Shown here: positions 1 to 6,147 of the stretch, piece by piece
Layout: each line of letters opens with the position of its first letter
How positions within the stretch are numbered: position 1 is the stretch's first letter
NCBI GenBank assembly: GCA_028292345.1
Contig: JAQGMN010000441.1
Location: 1 to 13,303, forward strand
Direction: 5' to 3'
Origin: Polaromonas sp.
Lineage (GTDB): Bacteria > Pseudomonadota > Gammaproteobacteria > Burkholderiales > Burkholderiaceae_C
Length of the DNA: 13,303 nucleotides
Made by a program: the position numbers and the translations under genes
Notes under the pieces: generated by a model
Databases searched by the model: none
What the model was told of the DNA's origin: nothing
Seen by the model: the letters and a program-made list of their open reading frames with translations, nothing else

Positions 1-278
1 CCCCGGTAGGCGACCTCGCGCAGCGGCAGCTGTTCCAGCCCGGCCAGCAGTTCGGCGGTCTCACGGCGGCCGTGGGTTTCGATCACCCCGACGATGATGT
101 CGCGGCCGTCCTTGCGCTCGCGCTGGGCGGCGCTGAGCATGGCGTAGGTCTTGCCCACGCCCGCGCTGGCGCCGAAATAGATGCGCAGCCGGCCGCGCGC
201 GCCCTGCCGTTCCTGCTGCCGCAGCCGCTGCAGCAGCGCGTCGGGGTCGGGGCGCTGGCCTGCGGCGGGTGGGTTCAT
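1..278 (-). CDS. kdpD: Osmosensitive K+ channel sensor histidine kinase KdpD, N-terminal part (cut by window edge)
   Basis: This is the first 92 codons of KdpD, the membrane sensor kinase that with KdpE switches on kdp expression under K+ limitation. Reading the minus strand from the ATG at 278 gives a short polar N-terminus (residues 1-30), then the KdpD-type Walker A box G-A-S-A-G-V-G-K-T within R-I-Y-F-G-A-S-A-G-V-G-K-T-Y-A-M-L (about residues 32-48), and V-I-E-T-H-G-R-R-E-T-A-E-L-L, all hallmarks of the cytoplasmic KdpD/USP-adjacent domain. The transmembrane, GAF and kinase domains lie outside the window. It starts 18 nt after the kdpC stop, so it is cotranscribed with the pump genes. No strong Shine-Dalgarno is visible (a weak GGTAAC), which fits low sensor levels or coupling to kdpC. 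Identity is secure because of the motif and the operon position; integrity of the rest cannot be judged. Confidence 0.95.
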   Translation of the reverse strand, partial: MNPPAAGQRPDPDALLQRLRQQERQGARGRLRIYFGASAGVGKTYAMLSAAQRERKDGRDIIVGVIETHGRRETAELLAGLEQLPLREVAYR

Positions 279-296
279 GGGTTCAGGTTACCGCAT

Positions 297-887
297 TCAG
301 CCCGGCGCATGGACGGGCCTGAGCGCATCGAGCGCCAGGTTGAGCCTGAGCACATGCACGCGTGCCTCGCCCAGCAGGCCAAGCCAGGGCGTTTCGGTTT
401 CCTGCGCGAGCAGTTGCTGCACCTTCTCCAGCGGCAGGCCGCGCACCCGGGCCACCCGCGCGGCCTGGTAGCTGGCGGCCGCAGGGCTGATGTGCGGGTC
501 CAGCCCGCTGGCCGAGGCGGTCACCAGATCGACCGGCACGGCGGCGGCATTGCCCGGATCGGCGGCGCGCAGGGCATCGATGCGGCCCTTGACGGCATCG
601 ACCAGCGCCGGATTCAGCGGCCCCAGGTTCGAGCCGCCGGACGCCGAGGCGTTGTAGGGCATGGGGCCGGTGGCCGACGGGCGGCCCCAGAAATGGCCGG
701 GGTCGGTGAAGTTCTGGCCGATCAGGCTGGAGCCGACCGGCTTGCCGCCGCGCAGGATCAGGCTGCCGGCGGCCTGGTCCGGAAACAGCAGCTGCGCCGC
801 GCCGGTGACGGCCAGCGGATAGGCCACGCCGGTCAGCAGCGTGAGCGCGAGGAACAGGACGAGCGCGGGGCGAAAAATGTTGTTCAT
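297..887 (-). CDS. kdpC: K+-transporting ATPase subunit C
   Basis: KdpC (196 aa) is the single-span subunit that stabilises the KdpFABC pump and assists ATP binding by KdpB. The protein has one N-terminal membrane segment (about residues 5-28, F-R-P-A-L-V-L-F-L-A-L-T-L-L-T-G), followed by the periplasmic domain with family motifs G-S-S-L-I-G-Q-N-F, F-W-G-R-P-S-A, S-G-G-S-N-L-G-P-L-N-P and V-P-V-D-L-V-T-A-S-A-S-G-L-D-P-H-I-S-P. Length is normal for the family. An in-frame ATG at 959 would add 24 residues that overlap kdpB and are unlike KdpC; the ATG at 887 is preferred because AAGGAA lies about 8 nt upstream and the membrane segment then begins at residue 5. It begins 19 nt after the kdpB stop. 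Nothing looks broken. Confidence 0.96.
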   Translation of the reverse strand: MNNIFRPALVLFLALTLLTGVAYPLAVTGAAQLLFPDQAAGSLILRGGKPVGSSLIGQNFTDPGHFWGRPSATGPMPYNASASGGSNLGPLNPALVDAVKGRIDALRAADPGNAAAVPVDLVTASASGLDPHISPAAASYQAARVARVRGLPLEKVQQLLAQETETPWLGLLGEARVHVLRLNLALDALRPVHAPG

Positions 888-906
888 GAGGGATTCCTTT
901 GAAAAT

Positions 907-3063
907 TCAAGCCACATGGAGCGCGACCAGCAGCAGGTCGATCGCCTTGATGCCGACAAACGGCACGACCAGCCCGCCCAGCCCGTAGACCAGCAGGTTG
1001 CGCCGCAGCAGGGCGGCGGCGCCCACGGCGCGGTATTTCACGCCCTTGAGCGCCAGCGGGATCAAAAACATGATGATCAGCGCATTGAAGATCACCGCCG
1101 ACAAAATGGCCGACGACGGGCTGCCCAGCCGCATCACGTTGAGCGCGGCCAGCTGCGGATAGGTGGTGACGAAAATCGCCGGAATGATGGCGAAGTACTT
1201 GGCCACGTCGTTGGCAATCGAGAACGTGGTCAGCGAGCCGCGCGTCATCAAGAGGGCCTTGCCGGTCTCGACAATCTCCAGCAGCTTGGTCGGGTTCGAA
1301 TCCAGATCGACCATGTTGCCCGCTTCCTTGGCCGCCTGCGTGCCGCTGTTCATGGCAACGGCCACGTCGGCCTGCGCCAGCGCCGGCGCGTCGTTGGTGC
1401 CGTCGCCGGTCATGGCGACCAGCCGGCCCTCGGCCTGGTACTGGCGGATCAGCCTGAGCTTGTCCTCGGGCGTGGCCTCGGCCAGGAAGTCATCGACGCC
1501 GGCCTCGGCAGCAATGGCCGCTGCCGTGAGCCGGTTGTCGCCGGTGATCATCACGGTCTTGATGCCCATGCGGCGCAGCTCGCCAAAGCGCTCCTTGATG
1601 CCGGCCTTGACGATGTCTTTCAGCTCGACCACACCGAGCACCTGCGCGCCGTCGCTGACGGCCAGCGGCGTGCTGCCCCGGCGCGAGACTTCGTCGGCGG
1701 CGCGCGTGACGTCCGCCGGCACGCTGCCGCCCAGCGATTCGACATGCCTGCGGATGGCATCGACCGCGCCCTTGCGCAGCTGGCGCACGCCGCCGCCGGG
1801 CTGCTGCACGTCCATGCCGCTCATGCGGGTCTGCGCCGTGAACGGGACCTCGGCCATGCTGCCGACCAACGGCTCGGCGGCGCCACTGCGCTGCGCCAGC
1901 GCGACGATGCTGCGGCCCTCGGGCGTTTCGTCGGCCATCGACGCCTGCATGGCGCAGACGGCGAGCTGAAGGCCGGTCACGCCGGGCGCCGGCAAAAAGC
2001 TGGACGCCTGGCGGTTGCCGTGGGTGATGGTGCCGGTCTTGTCGAGCAGCAGCACGTCCACGTCGCCCGCCGCCTCCACCGCCCGGCCCGACGTGGCGCT
2101 GACATTGGCCTGCATCATGCGGCTCATGCCGGCCACGCCGACCGCCGACAGCAGGCCGCCGATGGTGGTCGGAATCAGGCAGACCAGCAGCGCGATCAGG
2201 GCGGTGATGCTGACCACCGAGCCCGCGCCGGACGCGGCCACGCTGAAGATGGAAAACGGCAGCAGCGTCACCGTGACGACCAGGAACACGATGGTCAGCG
2301 CCACCAGCAAAATCGTCAGCGCGATTTCGTTCGGCGTCCTGGCGCGCTTGGCGCCCTCGACCATGCCGATCATGCGGTCCAGGAACGATTCGCCCGGGTT
2401 GACCGAGATGCGCACCACCAGCCAGTCGGACAAAACCCGCGTGCCGCCAGTGACCGATGAAAAGTCGCCACCCGACTCGCGCACCACCGGCGCCGATTCG
2501 CCGGTGATGGCGCTCTCGTCGACCGAGGCCACGCCTTCGACGACCTCGCCATCAAGCGGAATCATGTCGCCGGCCTCGACCAGCACCACGTCGCCTTTTC
2601 GGAGGTTTTCTGCCTGCTCGGGTAACCAAACCCCCACGCTTGCCACTGCGTGTGCTGCGCTGCCCCCCGAGGGGGCTGTTTTGCCTAGGGGCGGCCCGTC
2701 GGCAAAACGCAGTCCGTTCCGGGGTTCCTTGAGCTTTTTGGCCCAGGTGCTTTTCTTCAGGCTGCGCAGCGAGGCGGCCTGCGCCTTGCTGCGGCCCTCG
2801 GCAATCGCTTCGGCGAAATTGGCGAACAGCACGGTGAACCACAGCCACAGGGCCACGGCGAAGATGAAGCCGGCCGGCGCCTCGCCGGGGGCCTGCAAGG
2901 CCTGCAGGCCGAGCAGCGTCGTCAGGATGCTGCCGATATAGACGACGAACATCACCGGGTTGCGCCACTGCACGCGCGGGCTGAGCTTGGCGAAGGATGC
3001 CGCAATCGCCGGCTTGAGCAGCGCCGGATCGAGCAGGACAAAAGGTTTTTTAGGGGTTGTCAT
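907..3063 (-). CDS. kdpB: K+-transporting P-type ATPase subunit B, with an in-frame repeat-derived insertion
   Basis: KdpB (718 aa) is the catalytic P-type ATPase subunit that powers KdpA. Visible motifs in order: Q-W-R-N-P-V-M-F (from residue 32) before the first membrane hairpin, actuator-domain T-G-E-S at 187-190, phosphorylation site D341 in D-K-T-G-T-I-T, M-I-T-G-D-N-R, T-G-D-G-T-N-D-A-P-A, and the C-terminal membrane bundle. The serine of TGES corresponds to E. coli S162, which is phosphorylated to inhibit the pump. The protein is about 36 residues longer than E. coli KdpB (682 aa, from memory). About 26 of these lie at residues 119-145, between the K-K-L-K-E-P and L-R-K-G-D-V-V-L-V-E-A-G-D blocks, and are encoded by a dispersed repeat described separately. 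About 6 more lie in the loop after T-L-L-P-F-S. Because every catalytic motif remains in frame, the gene is probably functional. It starts 19 nt after the kdpA stop, with AAGG about 10 nt before the ATG. Confidence 0.97.
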   Translation of the reverse strand: MTTPKKPFVLLDPALLKPAIAASFAKLSPRVQWRNPVMFVVYIGSILTTLLGLQALQAPGEAPAGFIFAVALWLWFTVLFANFAEAIAEGRSKAQAASLRSLKKSTWAKKLKEPRNGLRFADGPPLGKTAPSGGSAAHAVASVGVWLPEQAENLRKGDVVLVEAGDMIPLDGEVVEGVASVDESAITGESAPVVRESGGDFSSVTGGTRVLSDWLVVRISVNPGESFLDRMIGMVEGAKRARTPNEIALTILLVALTIVFLVVTVTLLPFSIFSVAASGAGSVVSITALIALLVCLIPTTIGGLLSAVGVAGMSRMMQANVSATSGRAVEAAGDVDVLLLDKTGTITHGNRQASSFLPAPGVTGLQLAVCAMQASMADETPEGRSIVALAQRSGAAEPLVGSMAEVPFTAQTRMSGMDVQQPGGGVRQLRKGAVDAIRRHVESLGGSVPADVTRAADEVSRRGSTPLAVSDGAQVLGVVELKDIVKAGIKERFGELRRMGIKTVMITGDNRLTAAAIAAEAGVDDFLAEATPEDKLRLIRQYQAEGRLVAMTGDGTNDAPALAQADVAVAMNSGTQAAKEAGNMVDLDSNPTKLLEIVETGKALLMTRGSLTTFSIANDVAKYFAIIPAIFVTTYPQLAALNVMRLGSPSSAILSAVIFNALIIMFLIPLALKGVKYRAVGAAALLRRNLLVYGLGGLVVPFVGIKAIDLLLVALHVA
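2629..2708 (-). repeat. Dispersed hairpin repeat inside kdpB (copy 1)
   Basis: The segment has two parts. The core, 2629-2677, matches 8233-8281 in the livG-like gene at 41 of 49 positions when read on the minus strand; it contains a GCCCCC-cga-GGGGGC hairpin (plus-strand reading). The second part holds a perfect 8-bp inverted repeat, GTTTTGCC (2678-2685) and GGCAAAAC (2701-2708), around a 'gggcggccc'-containing loop. I recall this layout (C-run/G-run hairpin, then variable arms around a GGGGCGGCCC centre) from intergenic repeats of Comamonadaceae; that is recollection, not a search. It encodes KdpB residues about 119-145, which are absent from E. coli KdpB. Confidence 0.85.
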
Positions 3064-3082
3064 GGTTCTTGTACCTTGCGGT

Positions 3083-4882
3083 TCAGTGAGCGGGCCACAG
3101 CATCAGGTGCTCGACCACGGGCCCCAGCGCCAGCGCGGGAACGTAATTGAGCAGGCCGACCAGCAGCACGGTGCCGATCAGCAGCAGCACGAAGAGCGGG
3201 CCGTGCGTCGGCATCGTTCCGGGCGTGACCGGCAGGCGCTTCTTGGCGGCCAGGCTGCCGGCCATGGCCAGCACCGGAACGATCACGCCGAAGCGCCCCA
3301 GCCACATCGCCACGCCGAGCAGCGTGTTGTAGAACGGCGTGTTGGCCGACAGGCCGGCAAAGGCGCTGCCGTTGTTGTTGCCCGCCGAGGTCAGGGCGTA
3401 GAGGATTTCCGAGAAGCCGTGCGCGCCGGGATTGGCCACGCCCGCCCTGCCCGCGCCGGCCAGCACGGCGATGGCCGTGCCGGCCAGCACCAGGATGGGC
3501 GTGACCAGGATGACCACCGACGTCAGCTTCATCTCGTGCGACTCGATCTTCTTGCCCAGGTATTCGGGCGTTCGGCCGATCATCAGCCCCGAAATGAACA
3601 CCGCCAGGATGGCGAACACCAGCATGCCGTACAGCCCCGTGCCGGTGCCGCCGAACACCACCTCGCCCAGCTGCATCATGACCATCGGCACCATGCCGCC
3701 CAGCGGCGGGAACGACTCGGGCCCGGCGGGGACGGCGCCGCACGCCGCGGCCGGGGTGATCCCCGCCAACACAGCGGAGGCGGTGATGCCGAAGCGCGTT
3801 TCCTTGCCTTCCATGTTGCCGCCCGCCTGCCACGCGCTCGCCAGCTGGTCCACGCCCAGCGGCGCCAGCAGCGGATTGCCCGCCTGCTCGGCCGGCACGA
3901 TGGCGGCCACGGCAATGACGAACATCACCGTCATCGCCGCCAGCACGGCCCAGCCCTGGCGCCGGTCGCCGACCTCGCGGCCAAAGGCGAAGCACAGCGC
4001 TGCCGGAATCAAAAAGATCGACAGCATCTGCAGGAAATTGGTGACCGCGTTCGGGTTCTCGAAGGGATGGGCCGAATTGGCGTTGAAGAAACCGCCGCCA
4101 TTGGTGCCCAGCATCTTGATGGCTTCCTGCGAGGCGACCGGCCCCATGGCCAGCGTCTGCGTGCCGGTGGTGGCGCCCTGCATGACGGGTGCGCCTTGCG
4201 CGTCCTTGACCGGCAGGCCATCGGCGCCGGTTTTCGGCACCTGGTAAGCGGTGGTTTCCAGCGTGGCCACGTCCTGGTAGGCGTCGAAGTTCTGGATCAC
4301 GCCGTTGCCCGCCAGCAGCAGCGCGAGCGCCAGCGACAGCGGCAGCAGCAGCCAGGCGGTGATGCGCGTCACATCGACCCAGAAGTTGCCGATGACGCCG
4401 GTGGCGCGCGCGGCAAATCCGCGAAACAGCGCGAACACCACCGCAATGCCGGTGGCGGCGGACAGAAAGTTCTGCACTGCCAGCGCCAGCAGCTGCGTCA
4501 GGTAGCTCATGGTCGATTCGCCGCCATAGCCCTGCCAGTTGGTATTGGCGACAAAGCTGATGGCGGTGTTGAACGCCGAGTCGGGCGAAATGGCCGCCAT
4601 GCCCGCCGGATTGAGCGGCAACCCGGCCTGCAAACGCTGCAGCGCGTACACCGCCAGCAGGCCGATGGCATTGAAGGCCAGCAGGGCCAGCGCGTACTGC
4701 CACCAGTTCATCGTCCTGTCGGCGGACGTGCCCGCCAGGCGGAAGACCGATGCCTCCAGCCGCTGCATCCAGCCGGGCAGGCGGCCCGAACTGATCCGCG
4801 CCAGCCAGATGCCCAGCGGCCAGGCCGCCAGCAGCAGGGTGCCAAGGTAAAGGGCCAGCAGGCCCCATGCAGCGCTGCCCAT
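3083..4882 (-). CDS. kdpA: K+-transporting ATPase subunit A (K+ channel-like subunit)
   Basis: KdpA (599 aa) is the K+-selective, channel-like membrane subunit of KdpFABC. It has about ten hydrophobic spans and the four pore-loop regions: N-T-N-W-Q-G-Y-G-G-E (113-122), L-G-T-N-G-G-G-F-F-N (258-267), A-A-A-C-G-A-V (378-384) and T-S-A-G-N-N-N-G-S-A-F (498-508). G-R-T-P-E-Y-L-G-K-K-I-E is the family's cytoplasmic signature. The ATG at 4882 is chosen over an upstream in-frame ATG (4942) because GAGGAG lies 5 nt ahead at 4888-4893 and M-G-S-A-A-W leads straight into the first span. The kdpF stop overlaps this start (TGATG), implying translational coupling. Odd point: after the third pore loop the usual N-A-M-H-D-S-F is replaced by P-A-G-P-E-S-F (see findings). 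Confidence 0.96.
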   Translation of the reverse strand: MGSAAWGLLALYLGTLLLAAWPLGIWLARISSGRLPGWMQRLEASVFRLAGTSADRTMNWWQYALALLAFNAIGLLAVYALQRLQAGLPLNPAGMAAISPDSAFNTAISFVANTNWQGYGGESTMSYLTQLLALAVQNFLSAATGIAVVFALFRGFAARATGVIGNFWVDVTRITAWLLLPLSLALALLLAGNGVIQNFDAYQDVATLETTAYQVPKTGADGLPVKDAQGAPVMQGATTGTQTLAMGPVASQEAIKMLGTNGGGFFNANSAHPFENPNAVTNFLQMLSIFLIPAALCFAFGREVGDRRQGWAVLAAMTVMFVIAVAAIVPAEQAGNPLLAPLGVDQLASAWQAGGNMEGKETRFGITASAVLAGITPAAACGAVPAGPESFPPLGGMVPMVMMQLGEVVFGGTGTGLYGMLVFAILAVFISGLMIGRTPEYLGKKIESHEMKLTSVVILVTPILVLAGTAIAVLAGAGRAGVANPGAHGFSEILYALTSAGNNNGSAFAGLSANTPFYNTLLGVAMWLGRFGVIVPVLAMAGSLAAKKRLPVTPGTMPTHGPLFVLLLIGTVLLVGLLNYVPALALGPVVEHLMLWPAH

Positions 4883-4980
4883 CAGAACTCCTCGGCGCAG
4901 ATCAGCGCATACACCAGATAAACGAGCAGCAGCACGGCGCAAAGGCCGCCAAAGCCGTACAGCATGTCAAGGCCGATCAT
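4882..4980 (-). CDS. kdpF: K+-transporting ATPase subunit F (small membrane peptide)
   Basis: This 32-codon gene encodes a single-span peptide starting M-I-G-L-D-M-L-Y-G-F-G-G-L-C-A-V-L-L-L-V-Y-L-V-Y-A-L and ending I-C-A-E-E-F. Size, a single hydrophobic helix, the L-x-Y-A-L-x-x-x-E-x-F ending and the position directly before kdpA match KdpF, the lipid-like stabiliser of the KdpFABC complex. It has a good Shine-Dalgarno, GGGAGG at 4987-4992, 6 nt before the ATG. Its start overlaps the stop of the preceding mini-gene by 4 nt (ATGA), and its own stop overlaps the kdpA start by 1 nt (TGATG). The kdpA ribosome binding site lies within its last codons. Confidence 0.9.
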   Translation of the reverse strand: MIGLDMLYGFGGLCAVLLLVYLVYALICAEEF

Positions 4981-5081
4981 GGGCGGCCTCCCTGCGGCTG
5001 ATCGAGTTGTTTGAAGCCCTGCACCAGCAGCGCCGTCAAACCCCACAGCAGGGCCAGCCCTGCGACATAGACGATATCCAT
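4977..5081 (-). CDS. Small single-span membrane protein at the head of the kdp operon
   Basis: This 34-codon reading frame begins M-D-I-V-Y-V-A-G-L-A-L-L-W-G-L-T-A-L-L-V-Q-G-F-K-Q-L-D and ends in a polar tail, Q-P-Q-G-G-R-P. One membrane helix of about 19 residues (4-21) is followed by a Lys and an Asp. It has a strong purine-rich ribosome binding site, GGAGAAGG at 5085-5092, and its stop overlaps the kdpF start as ATGA. It is the first gene after the proposed KdpE-controlled promoter, so it should be made with the pump. I do not know an established name. I recall similar short frames before kdpF in other Burkholderiales, but cannot verify this. A role as an extra KdpF-like subunit, or as a leader that sets kdpF translation, is an inference. 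Confidence 0.75.
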   Translation of the reverse strand: MDIVYVAGLALLWGLTALLVQGFKQLDQPQGGRP

Positions 5082-5112
5082 TGACCTTCTCCCACGTAAA
5101 AACGATGAGGAA

Positions 5113-5118
5113 AGGTTA
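5113..5118 (-). promoter_or_regulatory. Candidate -10 element of the kdp promoter
   Basis: The minus strand reads TAACCT here, giving a start point near 5106 and a leader of about 25 nt before the first mini-gene. The nearest -35-like hexamer (TTGACC, 5140-5145) is 21 bp away, too far for an unaided promoter, which fits a response-regulator-dependent one. It is supported mainly by its position relative to the KdpE-like box. Confidence 0.4.
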
Positions 5119-5159
5119 GCGGCGGGGGCATAAAAACGGGGTCAAGAAAAGCGGGCGCC

Positions 5160-5179
5160 GTATAAAGAAAGCGTAAAAA
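5160..5179 (-). promoter_or_regulatory. Probable KdpE response-regulator binding site
   Basis: On the minus strand this reads TTTTTACGCTTTCTTTATAC, two direct T-rich half-sites ending in TAC. The E. coli kdp operator, as I remember it, is TTTTTATACTTTTTTTACAC followed by CCCGCCCG; the two agree at 16 of 20 positions, and here too a C/G-rich stretch (GGCGCCCGC) follows. Its distance to the candidate start point near 5106 (about -54 to -73) is close to the E. coli arrangement (about -55 to -71). Confidence 0.65.
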
Positions 5180-5225
5180 CGCTTGCTTGGGTACGTGCTT
5201 CAGGCAGGCATGAAGACCCTGGATT

Positions 5226-5248
5226 CCCGCCTTCGCAGGAAGGGCGGG
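5226..5248. repeat. Degenerate 'tggattcccgccttcg' genomic repeat fragment with hairpin
   Basis: CCCGCC-TTC-gcag-GAA-(g)-GGCGGG forms a 9-bp stem with one bulge, preceded by 'ccctggatt'. This resembles the very common 'ctggattcccgcc...ggcgggaatgac' repeat of many proteobacteria, from memory. No T-run follows on either strand, so it is not a standard terminator. Confidence 0.55.
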
Positions 5249-5271
5249 CGATTTCGGCCGCAACCATGGAC

Positions 5272-5288
5272 GCTATAAATTTTATAGC
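5272..5288. repeat. 17-bp perfect A/T-rich palindrome (GCTATAAA-t-TTTATAGC)
   Basis: There are perfect 8-bp arms around a central T at 5280, in the 247-bp gap between the regulator gene's stop (5329) and the kdp operon. The sequence is A/T-rich in a G/C-rich region. I recall near-identical GCTAT-A/T-ATAGC palindromes scattered between genes in Polaromonas, Rhodoferax and Acidovorax, so a dispersed repeat is likelier than a local operator. On the minus strand it could fold at the 3' end of the regulator's mRNA, but no U-tract follows. Confidence 0.6.
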
Positions 5289-5328
5289 TTCAAACGAAAG
5301 CCGCACCTGCGAAAAGCCTGCTTTTTTC

Positions 5329-6042
5329 TTAAAATTTACCCCAGCGCAGGGCCGTGATGTCGAGCACCCGCAGACCCCCGTATTCGACCCGGATGATGCC
5401 CTGCGCCTCCAGCGTTCGCAGCGACTCGTTGACCCGCTGGCGCGACAGCCCGACCAGGTAGGCCAGTTCCTGCTGGGTGATGCGCAGGACATCGCCCACG
5501 CCCGGGTAGAGCACCGGATTGAACAGCGCGGCCAGGCTGCGCGACACCCGCAGGTCGGGGTTGTTCATGCGGTCGATCTCGCGGGCGGAAATGAACTGGC
5601 CCAGCCGCTCGTTGAGCTGGTTCATCACAAAGCGGTTGAAGCCAATCGAGTGGTCGAGCAGCCAGTGGAAGCTTTCAATCGGCAAACCGGCCACCACGCT
5701 TTTGCGCAGCGCCTGGATGTTGTAGCGGTAGGGCTCGCGCTTGAGCGCCGTGCCTTCGCCGAACCAGCCGCCGGGCGGCACGCCGGTGAAGGTCATGGTC
5801 AGGCCCTGGGCATTGTCGGCGCTCATCTTGAGCAGCCCCTCGATCACGCCGAACCAGTAGGTCACCGGCTTGCCGACGCGGCAAACATAATCGCCCGCCT
5901 GCGCATCGCCGACCTGCAGGCTGGCCACGGCGCGCGCCCGCTCGTCCGGCTGCAACAGGGCCAGCCACGGAATGTCGCGCAGTTCGTCGAAGGTCGGCGG
6001 CCTGCGGCGCTGGTGCAGGGTCAGGTCGGTGGACTGGTTCAT
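5329..6042 (-). CDS. Crp/Fnr-family transcriptional regulator
   Basis: This 237-aa protein has an N-terminal cyclic-nucleotide-like sensor barrel (about residues 20-135; G-D-Y-V-C-R-V-G-K, then W-F-G-V-I-E-G-L-L-K, then P-P-G-G-W-F-G-E-G-T-A-L), a dimerisation helix (about 138-160) and a C-terminal winged helix (about 165-230) with I-T-Q-Q-E-L-A-Y-L-V-G-L-S-R-Q-R-V-N-E-S-L-R-T-L-E at 188-212. There is only one cysteine (C54), so no Fnr-type iron-sulfur cluster is possible. The recognition helix S-R-Q-R-V-N-E-S differs from E. coli CRP (S-R-E-T-V-G-R-I), so its operator should differ from TGTGA. It is divergent from the acyl-CoA ligase/Liv operon across a 170-bp gap, which makes that operon its likeliest target. 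The ligand is unknown. Confidence 0.88.
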   Translation of the reverse strand: MNQSTDLTLHQRRRPPTFDELRDIPWLALLQPDERARAVASLQVGDAQAGDYVCRVGKPVTYWFGVIEGLLKMSADNAQGLTMTFTGVPPGGWFGEGTALKREPYRYNIQALRKSVVAGLPIESFHWLLDHSIGFNRFVMNQLNERLGQFISAREIDRMNNPDLRVSRSLAALFNPVLYPGVGDVLRITQQELAYLVGLSRQRVNESLRTLEAQGIIRVEYGGLRVLDITALRWGKF

Positions 6043-6050
6043 GGCTGATC

Positions 6051-6056
6051 TTTATA
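6051..6056 (-). promoter_or_regulatory. Candidate -10 element of the regulator gene, implying a leaderless or very short-leader mRNA
   Basis: The minus strand reads TATAAA, 8 nt before the regulator's ATG (6042). Transcription about 7 nt downstream of this hexamer would start within a base or two of the ATG, and no Shine-Dalgarno is visible before that ATG. No convincing -35 lies 16-18 bp upstream. Confidence 0.3.
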
Positions 6057-6109
6057 GACGGCAAGGCTTGGGCTACCCCGGGCACACCCGACTAGGACTT
6101 TCCCCTAAA

Positions 6110-6127
6110 TTGTCATCGTAACGACAA
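6110..6127. promoter_or_regulatory. Candidate Crp/Fnr-family operator, TTGTC-N8-GACAA
   Basis: This inverted repeat has perfect 5-bp arms (6110-6114 and 6123-6127), with one further symmetric pair at 6116/6121, in the gap between the divergent regulator and acyl-CoA ligase genes. Its centre (6118.5) is 41.5 bp upstream of the start point predicted from the TACTAT box at 6148-6153, the classic class II activator position for Crp/Fnr proteins. A second, weaker TAGG-N7-CCTA repeat lies at 6093-6107. Confidence 0.5.
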
Positions 6128-6147
6128 GCCAGCGTCAAATGCAGCCC

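Noticed and set aside
841..2460. 539-codon plus-strand open frame opposite kdpB/kdpC
   Set aside because: It has the same antisense composition, no ribosome binding site, and crosses the kdpB-kdpC boundary.
2629..2708. Frameshift or pseudogene interpretation of kdpB
   Set aside because: The frame is continuous through the repeat and all downstream P-type ATPase motifs are present.
2960..4921. 653-codon plus-strand open frame opposite kdpA
   Set aside because: It is rich in Q, H, R and G as expected for the antisense of a membrane-protein gene at high G+C; kdpA on the other strand is certain.
5198..5215. CTTCA-N8-TGAAG inverted repeat upstream of the KdpE-like box
   Set aside because: The arms are only 5 bp, no relation to a known site is visible, and such a repeat is expected by chance at this length.
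5329..6042. Fnr-type oxygen sensor
   Set aside because: The protein has a single cysteine, so it cannot hold the four-cysteine cluster of Fnr.
6093..6107. TAGG-N7-CCTA as a second operator in the divergent gap
   Set aside because: Arms of 4 bp are too short to support by themselves; I mention it only alongside the stronger palindrome.
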